A DNA stretch of 64,000 nucleotides from Typha latifolia (lineage: Eukaryota > Streptophyta > Magnoliopsida > Poales > Typhaceae): contig CM034100.1 of NCBI GenBank assembly GCA_019914945.1, positions 1,253,209 through 1,317,208 of the forward strand, written 5' to 3'. This document shows positions 22,844 through 34,152 of the stretch, one piece after another. The position numbers and the translations under genes were made by a program. Numbering within the stretch: the first letter of the stretch is position 1; the number at the start of each line of letters is the position of its first letter. The notes beneath the pieces are model-generated. The model saw nothing but the letters and a program-made list of their open reading frames with translations. It was not told the DNA's origin and did no database searches.

Positions 22844-23186
22844 TGCATTTTAACCCTCTTATCTATCATTTTGTATCAAAAAATATAGACACGTATATCT
22901 TCTAAATTATCTATTTGTATTTCTATGCTCTCTCGTTTAAAAAATTTATTAGACAAAAATATTAAAAAATTAAGTAACTAATTTGATAAAAATAATTGCC
23001 CTTGCTTTCTCCTCTTAATTAACTAATTTGATGAAAATATTAATTTAGAATTTAATATCTAGAGAAATTTCTATATCCGAGAAGATAAAAGAAAGTCATA
23101 TACATTTTTTATCTATACATTAAATTGCTATATACAAGGAAGTTAAAAAGTGATATTTAGCTATAGTTGAGAGGGTCAATATATAA
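22844..23186. mobile_element. Possible MITE, ~340 bp
   Basis: An AT-rich segment bounded by imperfect inverted ends: TGCATTTTAACCCTCTTA at 22844-22861 and TGAGAGGGTCAATATATA at 23169-23186, about 13 of 18 positions pairing. It is noncoding and of typical MITE size. I could not identify a certain target-site duplication, so this is tentative. Confidence 0.35.
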
Positions 23187-23516
23187 TATATAATATATAA
23201 TTAACCTATTATTTTAAGCCTTTCAATCGGATTTTATTTTCCTTGTGTCCACTTCAAAAATTCTTTATTAATCCTCAGAGGCAGTGGCAGCATTAATGAA
23301 GAATATCTTGTCTCGCCAAATTCATACTATTAGAAGATTTCACGTGTTATTGGACGGCTCTGATTAATGGAATAACCTCTGATGGCACATACCGAGGTTA
23401 TTTACGATCATTCAGCGTTTGATATTACGACGCGGAGATTTTGACACTTGCACTCACGTTAGTCTCAACGTCGTACTTAATAAAAGGAAGACAACCACCG
23501 ACTCATTTCGAATTAC

Positions 23517-23519
<3 letters not shown>

Positions 23520-23557
<38 letters not shown>
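23520..23557. repeat. (CT)n microsatellite near the ADA3-like transcription start
   Basis: About 18 CT dinucleotides, roughly 330 bases before the leader donor site at 23890. CT-rich tracts near the transcription start are frequent in plant promoters. Confidence 0.9.
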
Positions 23558-23559
<2 letters not shown>

Positions 23560-23848
23560 TATTTGACTGTCGTCCAATTTCGTCCGGCGAAACACCTAAT
23601 ACGTGCTTATTATATCGTAATTCCCCTCTTTGCTCGCTCCCTTTTACCAAAATACCCCTCAACTCGATCAAAGAGGCCCGATCGCACGAGATTATTTTTT
23701 CCAACCCCTGCCCTAAAATTTTATTTTATTTTCCAGCTCGAATTTTTCTCGCTTCATCCCCAAATCACTCAATCCAATTCTTCCGTCGAAGAATTTTACT
23801 ACTTAAAAGTAATTTTAAACTTCTAAGTGCGAGAAAGAAAGAAGTATC

Positions 23849-25208
23849 AAACCCTAGTCGACGATCTTCTTCTTGGCGAGCTGATCTCAGGTGAGCTTTC
23901 ATCTTTGATCCCTTCTTTCTTTGATTAGCTCTGAGCAAATTTAGAAACAAAAGGATGTGACTAGTATCCCTGTGGCAACCTCTCGATTAGATGGTTGGAT
24001 TAAGTTTATCCTTTTGATCGATTCTATATTTGTTTGAGTTATGACGTTTTGTGAGCTCTGATTGGATCTTGATTAGGGTTTAGCTGTGGCAGTTAGAATC
24101 TTTGACGCACAGCTGATCATGAGATTTTGGTGCTATTGATTCTAATGACTGGTGTGAAGACTGATCCATGTGCTATTTTATTTGTCTGCCTTCTTTTGCG
24201 TTGTTGGAATAATATGTTATTAATGTTAGAGCTCAAGTTACGAAATTGGAAAATTTTAACAATCTCGGTTACATTATATGTAGACAATGGTGATTAAAGC
24301 TGTTTGCAGAATCCAAAAATTGTTCTTCCTGTCTGATCTTTTTCTAGACTAATGTTTGAGAGGCTGATAATGGAAATACTAAGTAGCTATCTTTTTTTGT
24401 CTTTGATTGGATGCTAATTTTCTCTCTTGGATATAGTGTTCTTTAGTTTGTAAGAGTTAAATAACCCTTTGTTTGTAGTCAGATGTTATTTATTTATTTT
24501 TATGGATGTTAATTTGCTTTCTTGGATGTAGCATTTCTTTAATTTCCTAGAAGTTGAATACCCTCTTTTGGTAGTCAAAGGAGTTCAGTTTGTTTATTTT
24601 GTTTTGGCGGTCAGTTGAGTCAAATCTAGGATGTTTTGTTTTGCCATTTTTGTCGTTTGCTGTCCGTCAATAAGTAATTCATGCATTTTCATGTGGAGAA
24701 ATATTCTGTTTTGGCGGTCTTGTGCTAACTGTAGTGCTACTGTGCTAGCCTTGGTAATTTGATTCATTCATTCAGCAATTTTTCATCCAGCTGTCAAAAT
24801 GAATTTTCTGAAAAGAAAGTATTTCTAATCCAAAAAGTAAAACATAATATGGAAAGAAGAGGGAAAATAATTAAATTGGAAAGAAATCAAGAAAAAGCAG
24901 TTATGTGATGATAGACGATACCTGAAAATTATTTCTTTCATGTTTTGGGTGCATACTTCTTCTTTCTCCATCCCCTCATCAATTCAATGGTAGGACTGTG
25001 AAATCATATATGGTGGCACTTTTATTAGCAAGAGCTCAATATTTTTATTGTTCAAATTTACCATTCTATTCTTTTTCGGTAGGTGTCACTGTGTTTCCAG
25101 ATTGCCTTTGTTCTAGCGCAACGGTTTTGAGTTCACCAATGTTCCCATATCATCTGCCTATTGGTTCACCTTTTCGCTGACTCAGGAAATCCTAAACAAA
25201 GCAACATA
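23849..25208 (+). other. 5' leader and leader intron of the ADA3-like gene
   Basis: A telo-box AAACCCTA lies at 23849-23856 in what should be the first, noncoding exon. That exon ends at a good donor (CTCAG|GTGAGC) at 23890; the matching acceptor (GACTCAG|GAAATC) ends at 25185, giving a leader intron of 1295 bases. The second exon has 23 noncoding bases before the ATG at 25209 and contains no upstream ATG in them. Confidence 0.65.
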
Positions 25209-28200
25209 ATGGCAGCTAGTAGCAAATTTGATTTGATGTCTAGCAGCCCTGATGGTCCCACCTTCCCAAATGGGCAACGTGGGCCCTATGCAGCTGCTTC
25301 CCTGGAAAAGTCAGGAAGCTTCCGTGAGGGTAGGGAGAACCGTATCTCTTCTAACATATCAAGGTCTGTATCGACATCAGCTCAAGGCGACCCTGTCAGT
25401 GTCCAGTCGCTTCTTTCAGACTTGAAAACAGTGGTCGTTGATCAGAAGTTGCCTCGGCCAGGTGATATAAAGAGAGTGATGAGTTCCATTGTTGGAACCT
25501 CTGCTGAAGAGTCATTATCAATTGGCGGCAGACATTTACCCTGTTCTGTGGAGGATATCAAACGTGTGAGGAATAATCTTAACGAAAGTTCCAGCAAGGC
25601 TAGGTACTTTCCATTTTTACAAGGTTGAAAGATTATCGTCTTCAATTTTCTTATTATGACTGATACATGTAATGTTCATCCTATACAAAATTGACAGTGT
25701 CATGATAAAAGAAAGCAAGTTTGTTATTGTGCAGAAAACCTGTTTTAGCATTTTGTTATTAAATGGTCATTGAGGTAGACAAAATGATTCATTTTTGTAG
25801 GGAACGAGCGAAAGCTTTTGGCGATGCAGTTCTGAAAATCGAGAGGTTTTGTAACAATCTTTCGCGGAAACGTTCTAGAGGTGATATGTCATCAAGTGAG
25901 CGCCCTATTACATCATTTTCGGGGAATAGTGTGATCTCTAAGGCCACCAGTCAGAGCCAGCTGAGTGCAAATGGTTTTGAGCTTGGAGCTCTGAAAGCAG
26001 AGGGGAGGAACAAGAATGCACAAAACAGACGGATCCGAACCACCATGATGGAAGTATGTTGGTTTGCATTTAAGAAGCTTCCTTTTCTAGTCCCTCTATT
26101 AATCCATTTCATTTATGATGTGTTGTGTAAATCTTCTTATTTTGGTAGCTCTTTCATTATGTTAAGTTAAACAGATGGAAAGATCCATGACTATTAGAAT
26201 TACTTTGCTGTTACAGTACTTTATTTTGCTGTTTCTGGATCACGGAGTGTACTGGAAAATTATGCTTCACGTTATACTTGAATATTGGAGTTACAATTTT
26301 GATCTTGTGGAACAATATGAACTCCTTGATTTCAATGTGGCATTTACTTGTGCTTCTCATCTTCTATTTTTTCCTTTCTTGTCACAGCTCACTGCTTATG
26401 ATGCTTCATATATTGTTAAATACATGCAATATACAACCATAATCACAAAAATTAAGTACTACTACTTTTTTTCCTTGAGCATTTGTAATATTTATGGCCT
26501 CATTTGCACTTTAGTCAGATTGATTTGTGCCTCAATTCCTGGATTAGCAGCTACTCTCTCTGGATTGGCTTTCTTCATATTTTTCACTGGAGGACTTACA
26601 TCTCTTATTTTTGTTAGATGGATGCAAGAGCTGGTGGTGTTGTTAGACCACCTGGGCCAATTGATAGGGATAGAGATGTTGCTAAACTTGCTAGTGGTGG
26701 TTCAACAGTATCTGAAGAAAAATATCGAGGAGTAGCAACTAACATTGATGGTTGGGAAAAGCCAAAGATGAAGAAAAAACGCTCTGTGATAAAATCTGAT
26801 GTCTCCACAGGTGCTGTTTTGACTAGGTCAATTGATGGTGACCGGGAACCTAAACAAGGAAACCAACAGAAGCTTTATAGTGATGATGCACGGCCAAGGG
26901 TGATTAGTAGTCATCTTTCCAGGTTAGAATTCTTTGGAAGATGCTAATTTTTGCTGCTTACTTTTTTGTTCCTTCATTCACGGTCATGCTGCTAGTTCCA
27001 ATTGTTCTGTAATTATTTAAGAACCAATAGTTCCCTTAACAATGTCAGATTCTGATGCATCAATTAAATATTTAATCTTGTGATTCGTTTGTGATCATTG
27101 CTTTAGCAGTCAAGTGACAGTGTAACACCCTATCTTTGATGAATAACGTCGTGTTATCCATCGTAGTTTGAACTTCAAGAAGACTGGCTGTCAACATTGC
27201 AAATAAAGATCACTTAACTCTTTCGTCTTTCCATCTTAAATTACAAGTAGCTTAACAGTGTTTAGCCTCAAGACACATGCGCATTCTCAAATTTTCATGA
27301 GTTCTCATTTATTTGTTGTTTCTATCAAAGAGGCTGTTTTTGTTTCTCTCTTGCTTGAGTAGGTCTTGTCAGTATCTGTATTAATAAAATGATCCAGTTT
27401 TTGTGGGATTGGCAAATTGAATTCTTTTTAATAAGTGTTTGAAACTTGTCTTATTATTGTTTTGCGCACATTTTTAGGAGTTTGCTTTAAGTTTTTGCCT
27501 TCCTGAGCTTCTACATGCTCTGTTATGTGTTTTATCCCTTCTTTTTTTTTGCATTTAAATGATATGCATCTCCAAGGGAAATCAGAACTTCGACTCCATT
27601 CTCTCTTACTATAGGTTTTAAATCATGTGGTAATCTGCTTAAAGTGCATTTGATATATTCTGGGTATAATTTCAAATAATCCTAATGTTCAGGTCTGGAC
27701 CTGTTCCTGCGGGGACCTCTTCTCAACAAAATGGTCTTGGGATGCGTCCCTTACCTAGGAATGACCAGGACAATGTCTCTCTTCCTAACAATAAAATTGA
27801 TCGCCTTGCTGGTTTGGAAAAGGAAATTTCCACTCTCAAAGCTGTTAACAAGTAAGAAATCCTTCAATGTTGCAATTGGTTGTACTGTCATATTTATTCA
27901 TCTTCCAACTTCGGAATTATCTCATTACACAATCTCATAAGGGTTTTCTCTTATTTCTTCATTATCAGTATCTTTTTTAATGTTATTGTATGTTTGTTCT
28001 TCCATGTATATTTGATGCATGAAACTTCCAGAACTAATGGTCATGAAGATAATTGTGCCGCTAATCCTTCAATGGTCAAGGCGAATGCATCTGCTCGTGG
28101 ACCACGATCAAATTCTACTTTCTTGTCGAACATCCAGCGAATGCAAGGACACTCTGAGAATTGGGATCATCCTTCATCTATAAACAAGCTTAGTTCTGTT

Positions 28201-31200
28201 GGCGGATTGGTCAATCGTAAGCGCACAGCATCAACTCGATCATCATCCCCCCCTGTGGCTAAATGGGGTGGACAAAGGCCTCAAAAGATATCACGTGTTG
28301 CAAGAAGATCAAATTTGACTCCCCTTATCACTAGCCAGGATGAAGCTCCAGTATCTGATTCATTAGAAGATGTTATTGCAAATGGAGATGCTGTAGGAGT
28401 CACGAAGCATATACCGGCAAGTTCTCAGCAAATTAAGAAAGGAGATCATGGACATTTATCTGGATTATCTGAGTATGGAGATTCTGGGTTTGCTGATAAA
28501 GTAAAAGATAAGAGTAGAAAATATGGGGAAGTAGACGAAATTAATGGCCAGAATGTCCAAAAGATCACAACACAGGTATTACCTTCGAGAAAAAACAAGG
28601 TATCTGCTTATGAAGATCTTGGAGATGGTGTCAGAAGACCAGGAAGAGTAGGTCGCGGTTATACCCCTACCATGTCTGGCATACCTGCTTCAATTGAGAA
28701 GCTTGACAATACTACCACTACAAAGCAAAGAAGCATAAGGATGGGTCCAGAGAGAAATGAAAGGTGAGAGAATTTGCCCTTTTGAGTTTATTGCTTTTGG
28801 AATAGCAGACAGTAATATTTCTCCTGCAGTCGACCTGGAAGGCGACCGACAAAGAAGTTCTCTGACCGCAAGGGTCATATGCGTCCAAGACACTTAATTG
28901 ACAATCTGCCGTTAGAATTTCCTGGTACTTCTACTTATTTTGTTTAGAGTGAGGAGTTGCAGTTTGACGACTATGTTCGATGTAATGGCAATGCTATGAA
29001 GTATTAATGCTTTTTTTTTCTAATCTGATTAACCTTGTAGGGCAATCAGATGATGACCGTGAAGAGCTTCTAGCTGCTGCTAATGCTGCCCTTGGTGCAA
29101 GTACTGATATTACATCTTATATGCTTGTGTTTGCCTCTATTGGTTTAGCCTTTCCTATGTGAATGTTAATTTTGTTTCAGAGCGTGCTAGCTTGCATCCA
29201 TTTTGGAAGCATATGGAGCCAATTTTTGGATTTATATCTGCAGAAGACACAGCATTTTTAAAGCAACAGGTATGATGATCTCTGTTTGCTTTGATTTTAA
29301 GGTGATTGTAGGGTATCTGGAGCATTTTGTTCATGAGTCATTGAACTAAATTCAATTTATTAGATGAATCTTCTGGATGAGTCTATTGCAAATATGCATG
29401 TTGATGGAGATGATGGTCGGACCTGTAAGGTAAATCATTTGTTGTTGCTTGAAGCAATATCACTTTTCTGTACTTTGCTGCTTTAACTGTCTAACTATCT
29501 AATCTGTAGCCATTTGTGCATCTTCTGCTCTATGTACTGTTTCCAAACATACTCACTTTTCTTGCATTCAAATGAATAAAGACATGTGGAATGAAATTTT
29601 AACTGTAAAATTAGGTCACGGGTAGCTCCAGATTCTATTTGCTTCAGGTTTTTCTGTTACATTATTATGCATGTTATTTATTTAAGACAGCTGTCAGATA
29701 TCACCCTTTGTCATTTCCTCTCTTTTAGGGTAATCTTGAGTATGTTTCATTGCCATCCTCTCCAACCACCGGCAGTAAAGATGACCATGGCGCTGTCTCA
29801 AATGGAACCAGCTTGAATGAATTTGAGAGAGACATAGCACTTGCTTGGCAGACAGAGGATGTTGAACCATTCTTAGAGCAGCTAGTGCAGGGAATTGGGG
29901 CGCAGAGAGGTGTTTCAATTTGTCAAGCACTTCTTTCTGCTATTATTGAAGAAGATGAGATTGAAAATATTAGCTATAGTAACAACAAGAGAGAAGGATA
30001 CTCACATGAATCTCATGGAATTCTTTTTGAAGTAGAGGGAGAATGTAAATCGCAGGTTTCAAATATGCAGCCATTAGCGGCTTTTCAAGCTGCTGAGAGA
30101 GGTAATAATTTTCCCAAGGTTGTTGCTGGTTGGACATATCGTAATGAACTAGCAAATGCAAAAATGCAAAGTAATGGTGTCTTAAGTGAAGACAGCACAA
30201 TTTTTCCAGAGTTTCAGTACAGCCAGATGTGCATCAACAACAGGATTCTTCTTGAGCTGAGTGAGATTGGACTCTACCCTGAACCTGTGGTAGGTAGTCA
30301 ATTTGCTTGACGCTTTTTCTTATTTCCAAAAGTATCACCATTTTTCATAAGCAGCTATCTATATTTTATAGTTCTAAAAGACTATAAATTACATTGTTCT
30401 TCTCTTAATTTATATTAGAAGGGAAAAAAACTATGTAGCCTTGTCCAAGTAATTGGGTTATCTTTCTACTTAGAGGTGTCTCTTTATGACTACTAGCAAT
30501 TCCCTGCAGACTCTTTCTATTTCTGCAGATTGACCAACATGAGCCTCCCCTTTCTTTCTTTTGTATATGTTTTTAGTATTTGGCACTTTTGCAGTAAAGT
30601 ACCGGCTTATAGTACATCACTTTGTCCATTGTCAGTGCAGAGTAACTTAATAACTCATTTTGTCTTCCATAACACAACAAAGAGATTTAAGTTAATATCT
30701 ATGACTACTTCCTTACCCGTCTTAGCAAATATTGTTTTGTCCGTCTAGTTTATATTATCCATATTTCAGTGTACAACAATTGCAAAAATATCAGCTACCA
30801 CATTATAACTTCCAAATTTATGATCTCCATAATCCATAGTCCCATACTTTATTGTTTCGGATATTTTTCTTGGGTTTCATTTCATTATAATATCTAATGA
30901 TGAGTAATGAGTATCTAATAAAATTTTGGGAAATTTATCAAAAATATCCTATGTCTAGCGAGGTACTCAGTGCCAATAAGTTAAGATGCAATGCGAGAGA
31001 GAAGGGATGGGAGACGCCTTAGAGATAGAGGGGGGAAAAGATGGATTTGATGTGTAGGGGATGGTAGAGGAGAGATTGAGTAGAGTTAAGAAAGAAGATG
31101 ATGAGGTGACTCATTGGGTGGATATTTTTTTGTTATATTTAAAAGTAACAGAAGATTATATTTTCTATTAGCTGATGTTTGATTAAATTTAACTCAAAGG

Positions 31201-34152
31201 TGTTTTTGAGACACCAAAACTAAAATGCAGGGGTTGAAAAATAAATATTCATATAGTAAGGTATGAAACTGTGAATGGTAATAAAGGCAAAACGTAATGT
31301 GTTTTAGATAAATTTCCTTTTTATTTTTCCCTCGGCATTAACTTTCGTGGACATTGCTATTTTTGCAATTTATCTTGGCTTAACCATTTGGGATTACAAA
31401 ATATGAGTTAACTTGTGCTACTACAATTTCAGCCTGATCTAGCACAGAGTGAGGATGAAGAAATTAGTGAAGGAATCAGTAAATTGGAAAAGAAGCTCCA
31501 TGAACAGGTATCACTGTCCACAATCACTATGCATAGTCTTGACTGTTCTTTGATAGCTTTTCTTTTGTTGGGGTTACATTTTCAATTTCCACTTATCAAT
31601 ATTATGCATCTCTCTGAATAGGAGGTTTTTGCATGTGTTGTTTAATATATTTTCACATTCGTAACATTCCCTTTTTGATCTAAAAGGTCATAAAGAAGAA
31701 AAAATTGCTTCTGAATCTGGAAAAGGTTGTTATGGAGGAAAGAGAGGCGCAACAGAGGTATATCAACCTTCCTTGGTCCATCTCTTCAAAGTGTTAGACA
31801 AATGAAAACTTTTAAATAATTCCTTTTTTCATCTCTTTAGAATTTTTATCTTTTGTCTGAATAGGGAACTTGAGCGTCTTGCTCTGGACAGCCTTGTTGG
31901 AATGGCATATGAAAAATATATGGTAATTGTGCTTCTTGTACCTTACAGTCTCTTCATCGACTTGCAATTGTTACTTTTTAAGATGAGTTTCTTCTTGTAA
32001 GCAACATTATTGAATTTGGCAGCTATTTCTCATCTTGCATTAAGAACCATTATTCTTTCTTTCTTTCAGCTAAGCCAATATGCTTTGGCAAGCTCCTTTT
32101 CCTGTTTACTATCTTGATTTTAGATAACATGAATAATAATAATAAGCTATAAACCTTGTGCTCCAAAGTTTCTCTCAAACTTTAAGGTATGACACAGCAC
32201 AACTCAGAGTTGAATAGTGAGTCATACCAACTGTTTGTAGACATTCATAGAAAACAAATGACCCATTTCTTTGAAGTGTCAGAGCCATTGGATCAATATT
32301 TGGATGCCACATAGGATACATGAGCTGTAGGATTAATTATTGAATTTACTAAATCATATGTAAATTGGTAACTGAGTCAGTCAGAAATTTCAATGGATTG
32401 TCTGGATTCTTTAGCTATTGTGGGTCTAAATATCCTAATTTGAGTATGTGTAAAATACTATGTCATATTTTAGTCATGGTAGATTACAGGATTTTTGCAG
32501 TCATTAGGATCTGGTATTTTGACTGTTCCTTTTATGGAAGTCTCAGGGTTGAAATTAAATTGTCTTCTGGTCTACAAATGAAAAGTGCGTTCCAATGGAC
32601 GATGACCTTTAGATGTGGTCCCAACATCCATGATGGTCTCCTCATGATTCATAACTCCTGTCCTGCCCCCTTTCCATCTTTTCTTTTTGCCTACCTGCCA
32701 TCCACTTCTTCTCATTACAGCCTAACACACTATTGTTTTTAGAATTGTGGTAATTAAGTTGTGGATGGGCTATTGGAGGGCAAGGGAGATGGAGAGTTCA
32801 TGAGGTTACAATCATATGGATAATGAAGAGTTATGGACATCTATAGGAAAAATATTTTTGTTATTAGTGACCTATTTCAACTGATAGTTCTTTGAACTTT
32901 TGGATATCTATACTGGTATGATATATCCTCAGATTAGTTACACGTTTGAGTTGTATTGCTGTCGTTTGATAGTTTTGCCCCGTCGGATACTCCTTGCTAC
33001 AGGCTTTCTTTGGCCGTAGTGCATCTGGTAGCAAGAATATGAGCAAGGTTGGCAGACATAATGCCCTAGCTTTTGTTAAACGAACATTAGCACGGTGTCG
33101 GAAATTTGAGGAGACGGGAACGAGCTGTTTTAATGAGCCAGCTTTCAGGGATATTTTCCTTTCGGTGTCTTCTCACAGTAGTGATGCGGAATGTACCGAC
33201 GTCGCAGATGAAGAGACTGCGAACCAATTTGCTTCATTGCCTCATGCACAAGGTAATTCAGCAACTATGTCTGCACTACTGTGTTTATGTGCTCTCTTCT
33301 GCGGTAAATTAGGTGAACTTGTGATATTTAATCATTTATTATTTTCCTATATTGTCCATCAGGATTATCCATAGGTCTTAGGGTCCTCATTCTTTCTGTT
33401 TCATTTCTCTTTGATGTGGATGATTTGATTTCCGTGCTTTTGCAGATTATAACTCTACTTTGATGTCGAAGCCAATGCAAAGGGTTGGTTTATCCAAGTA
33501 TTCTGATGCTTCTCAGACATACAGTCACCTCTCAGAACAGTCTTTTGGTAAAGAAGATCCATGGTCAAATAGAGTGAAAAAGAGAGAATTGCTGCTTGAT
33601 GATGTTGTTGGCAGCATTACTGGTAGCTCCATGAGAGCCTCCCCAAGTCTTGGAACTTCTCTAGTAAGTGGTACAAAAGGAAAGAGGAGTGAGAGAGATA
33701 GGGAAGGAAAGGGACAAAATAGAGACGGTGTTGCTAAAATTGGTCGTCCATCTTTGTCCAATGTAAAAGGTGAAAGAAAGACAAAAGCGAAGCCCAAGCA
33801 GAAGACAGCCCAGTTATCTGCTTCTGTCAATGGTCTTCTGTCTAAGGCTACAGAGATGCCTGAGAAAATGCTGCCGTCAGCCCCCAAGTCCCCTGAAATG
33901 GTTGTTACTGGACGTGGCAAGAATGATTTGCCCATAACAAGTTATGGTCGAACAGAGAATTTTAGAAATGATGCTGCGGCAATTGATTTGTCTAATTTGC
34001 AAATACCTGATATAGATATGGGTGTTTTTGGTGATCATGGACAGGATATTGGTACATGGTTGAATATAGATGAAGAAGGACTACAAGACCATGATTATAT
34101 GGGCCTTGAAATTCCTCTTGATGACCTATCAGAAGTTAATTTGATTCCTTAA
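25209..34152 (+). CDS. ADA3-like SAGA subunit candidate (large, Ser/Arg-rich nuclear protein)
   Basis: Fifteen coding exons: 25209-25603, 25801-26053, 26618-26922, 27693-27851, 28032-28763, 28830-28924, 29041-29100, 29181-29269, 29364-29429, 29729-30289, 31433-31507, 31687-31757, 31865-31922, 33003-33252 and 33446-34152, giving 1291 residues. The N-terminal two-thirds is low-complexity, rich in Ser, Arg and Lys, with basic nuclear-signal-like runs (KMKKKRS, NRKRT). Residues about 886-973 resemble the C-terminal Ada3 domain: RILLELSEIGLYPEP, an acidic DEEIS segment, LEKKLHEQ and KKKKLLLNLEK helices, then EEREAQQRELERLALDS and MAYEKYM. From memory, the Arabidopsis relatives At4g29790/At2g19390 have been proposed as ADA3, part of the SAGA histone acetyltransferase module; this should be checked. 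The C-terminus ends with acidic, Leu-rich segments. Gene structure is firm; the function is moderately supported. Confidence 0.8.
30929..31317. mobile_element. MITE-like element inside an ADA3-like intron
   Basis: A segment of about 390 bases within the intron 30290-31432 is bounded by matching inverted ends: GGAAATTTATCAAAAA at 30929 and, reversed, GGAAATTTATCTAAAA ending at 31317. The first 11 bases pair perfectly. The interior is purine-rich and noncoding. Size and ends suit a nonautonomous Mutator- or hAT-like MITE, but I see no clear target-site duplication. Confidence 0.5.

Larger units (their letters stand above)
21280..23848. other. Intergenic: RanBP1 3' flank to ADA3-like promoter
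   Basis: About 2.6 kb with no supported gene. It begins with the RanBP1 3'UTR. It contains a (CTCA)n microsatellite, a MITE-like AT-rich segment at 22844-23186, a (CT)n tract at 23520-23557, and then a pyrimidine-rich stretch that is probably the core promoter of the ADA3-like gene. The 135-residue ORF at 23419-23826 reads through the CT tract and is not credible. Confidence 0.5.

Noticed and set aside
26175..26735. 186-residue hydrophobic ORF
   Set aside because: Lies mostly in an intron of the ADA3-like gene and overlaps its third exon in another frame.
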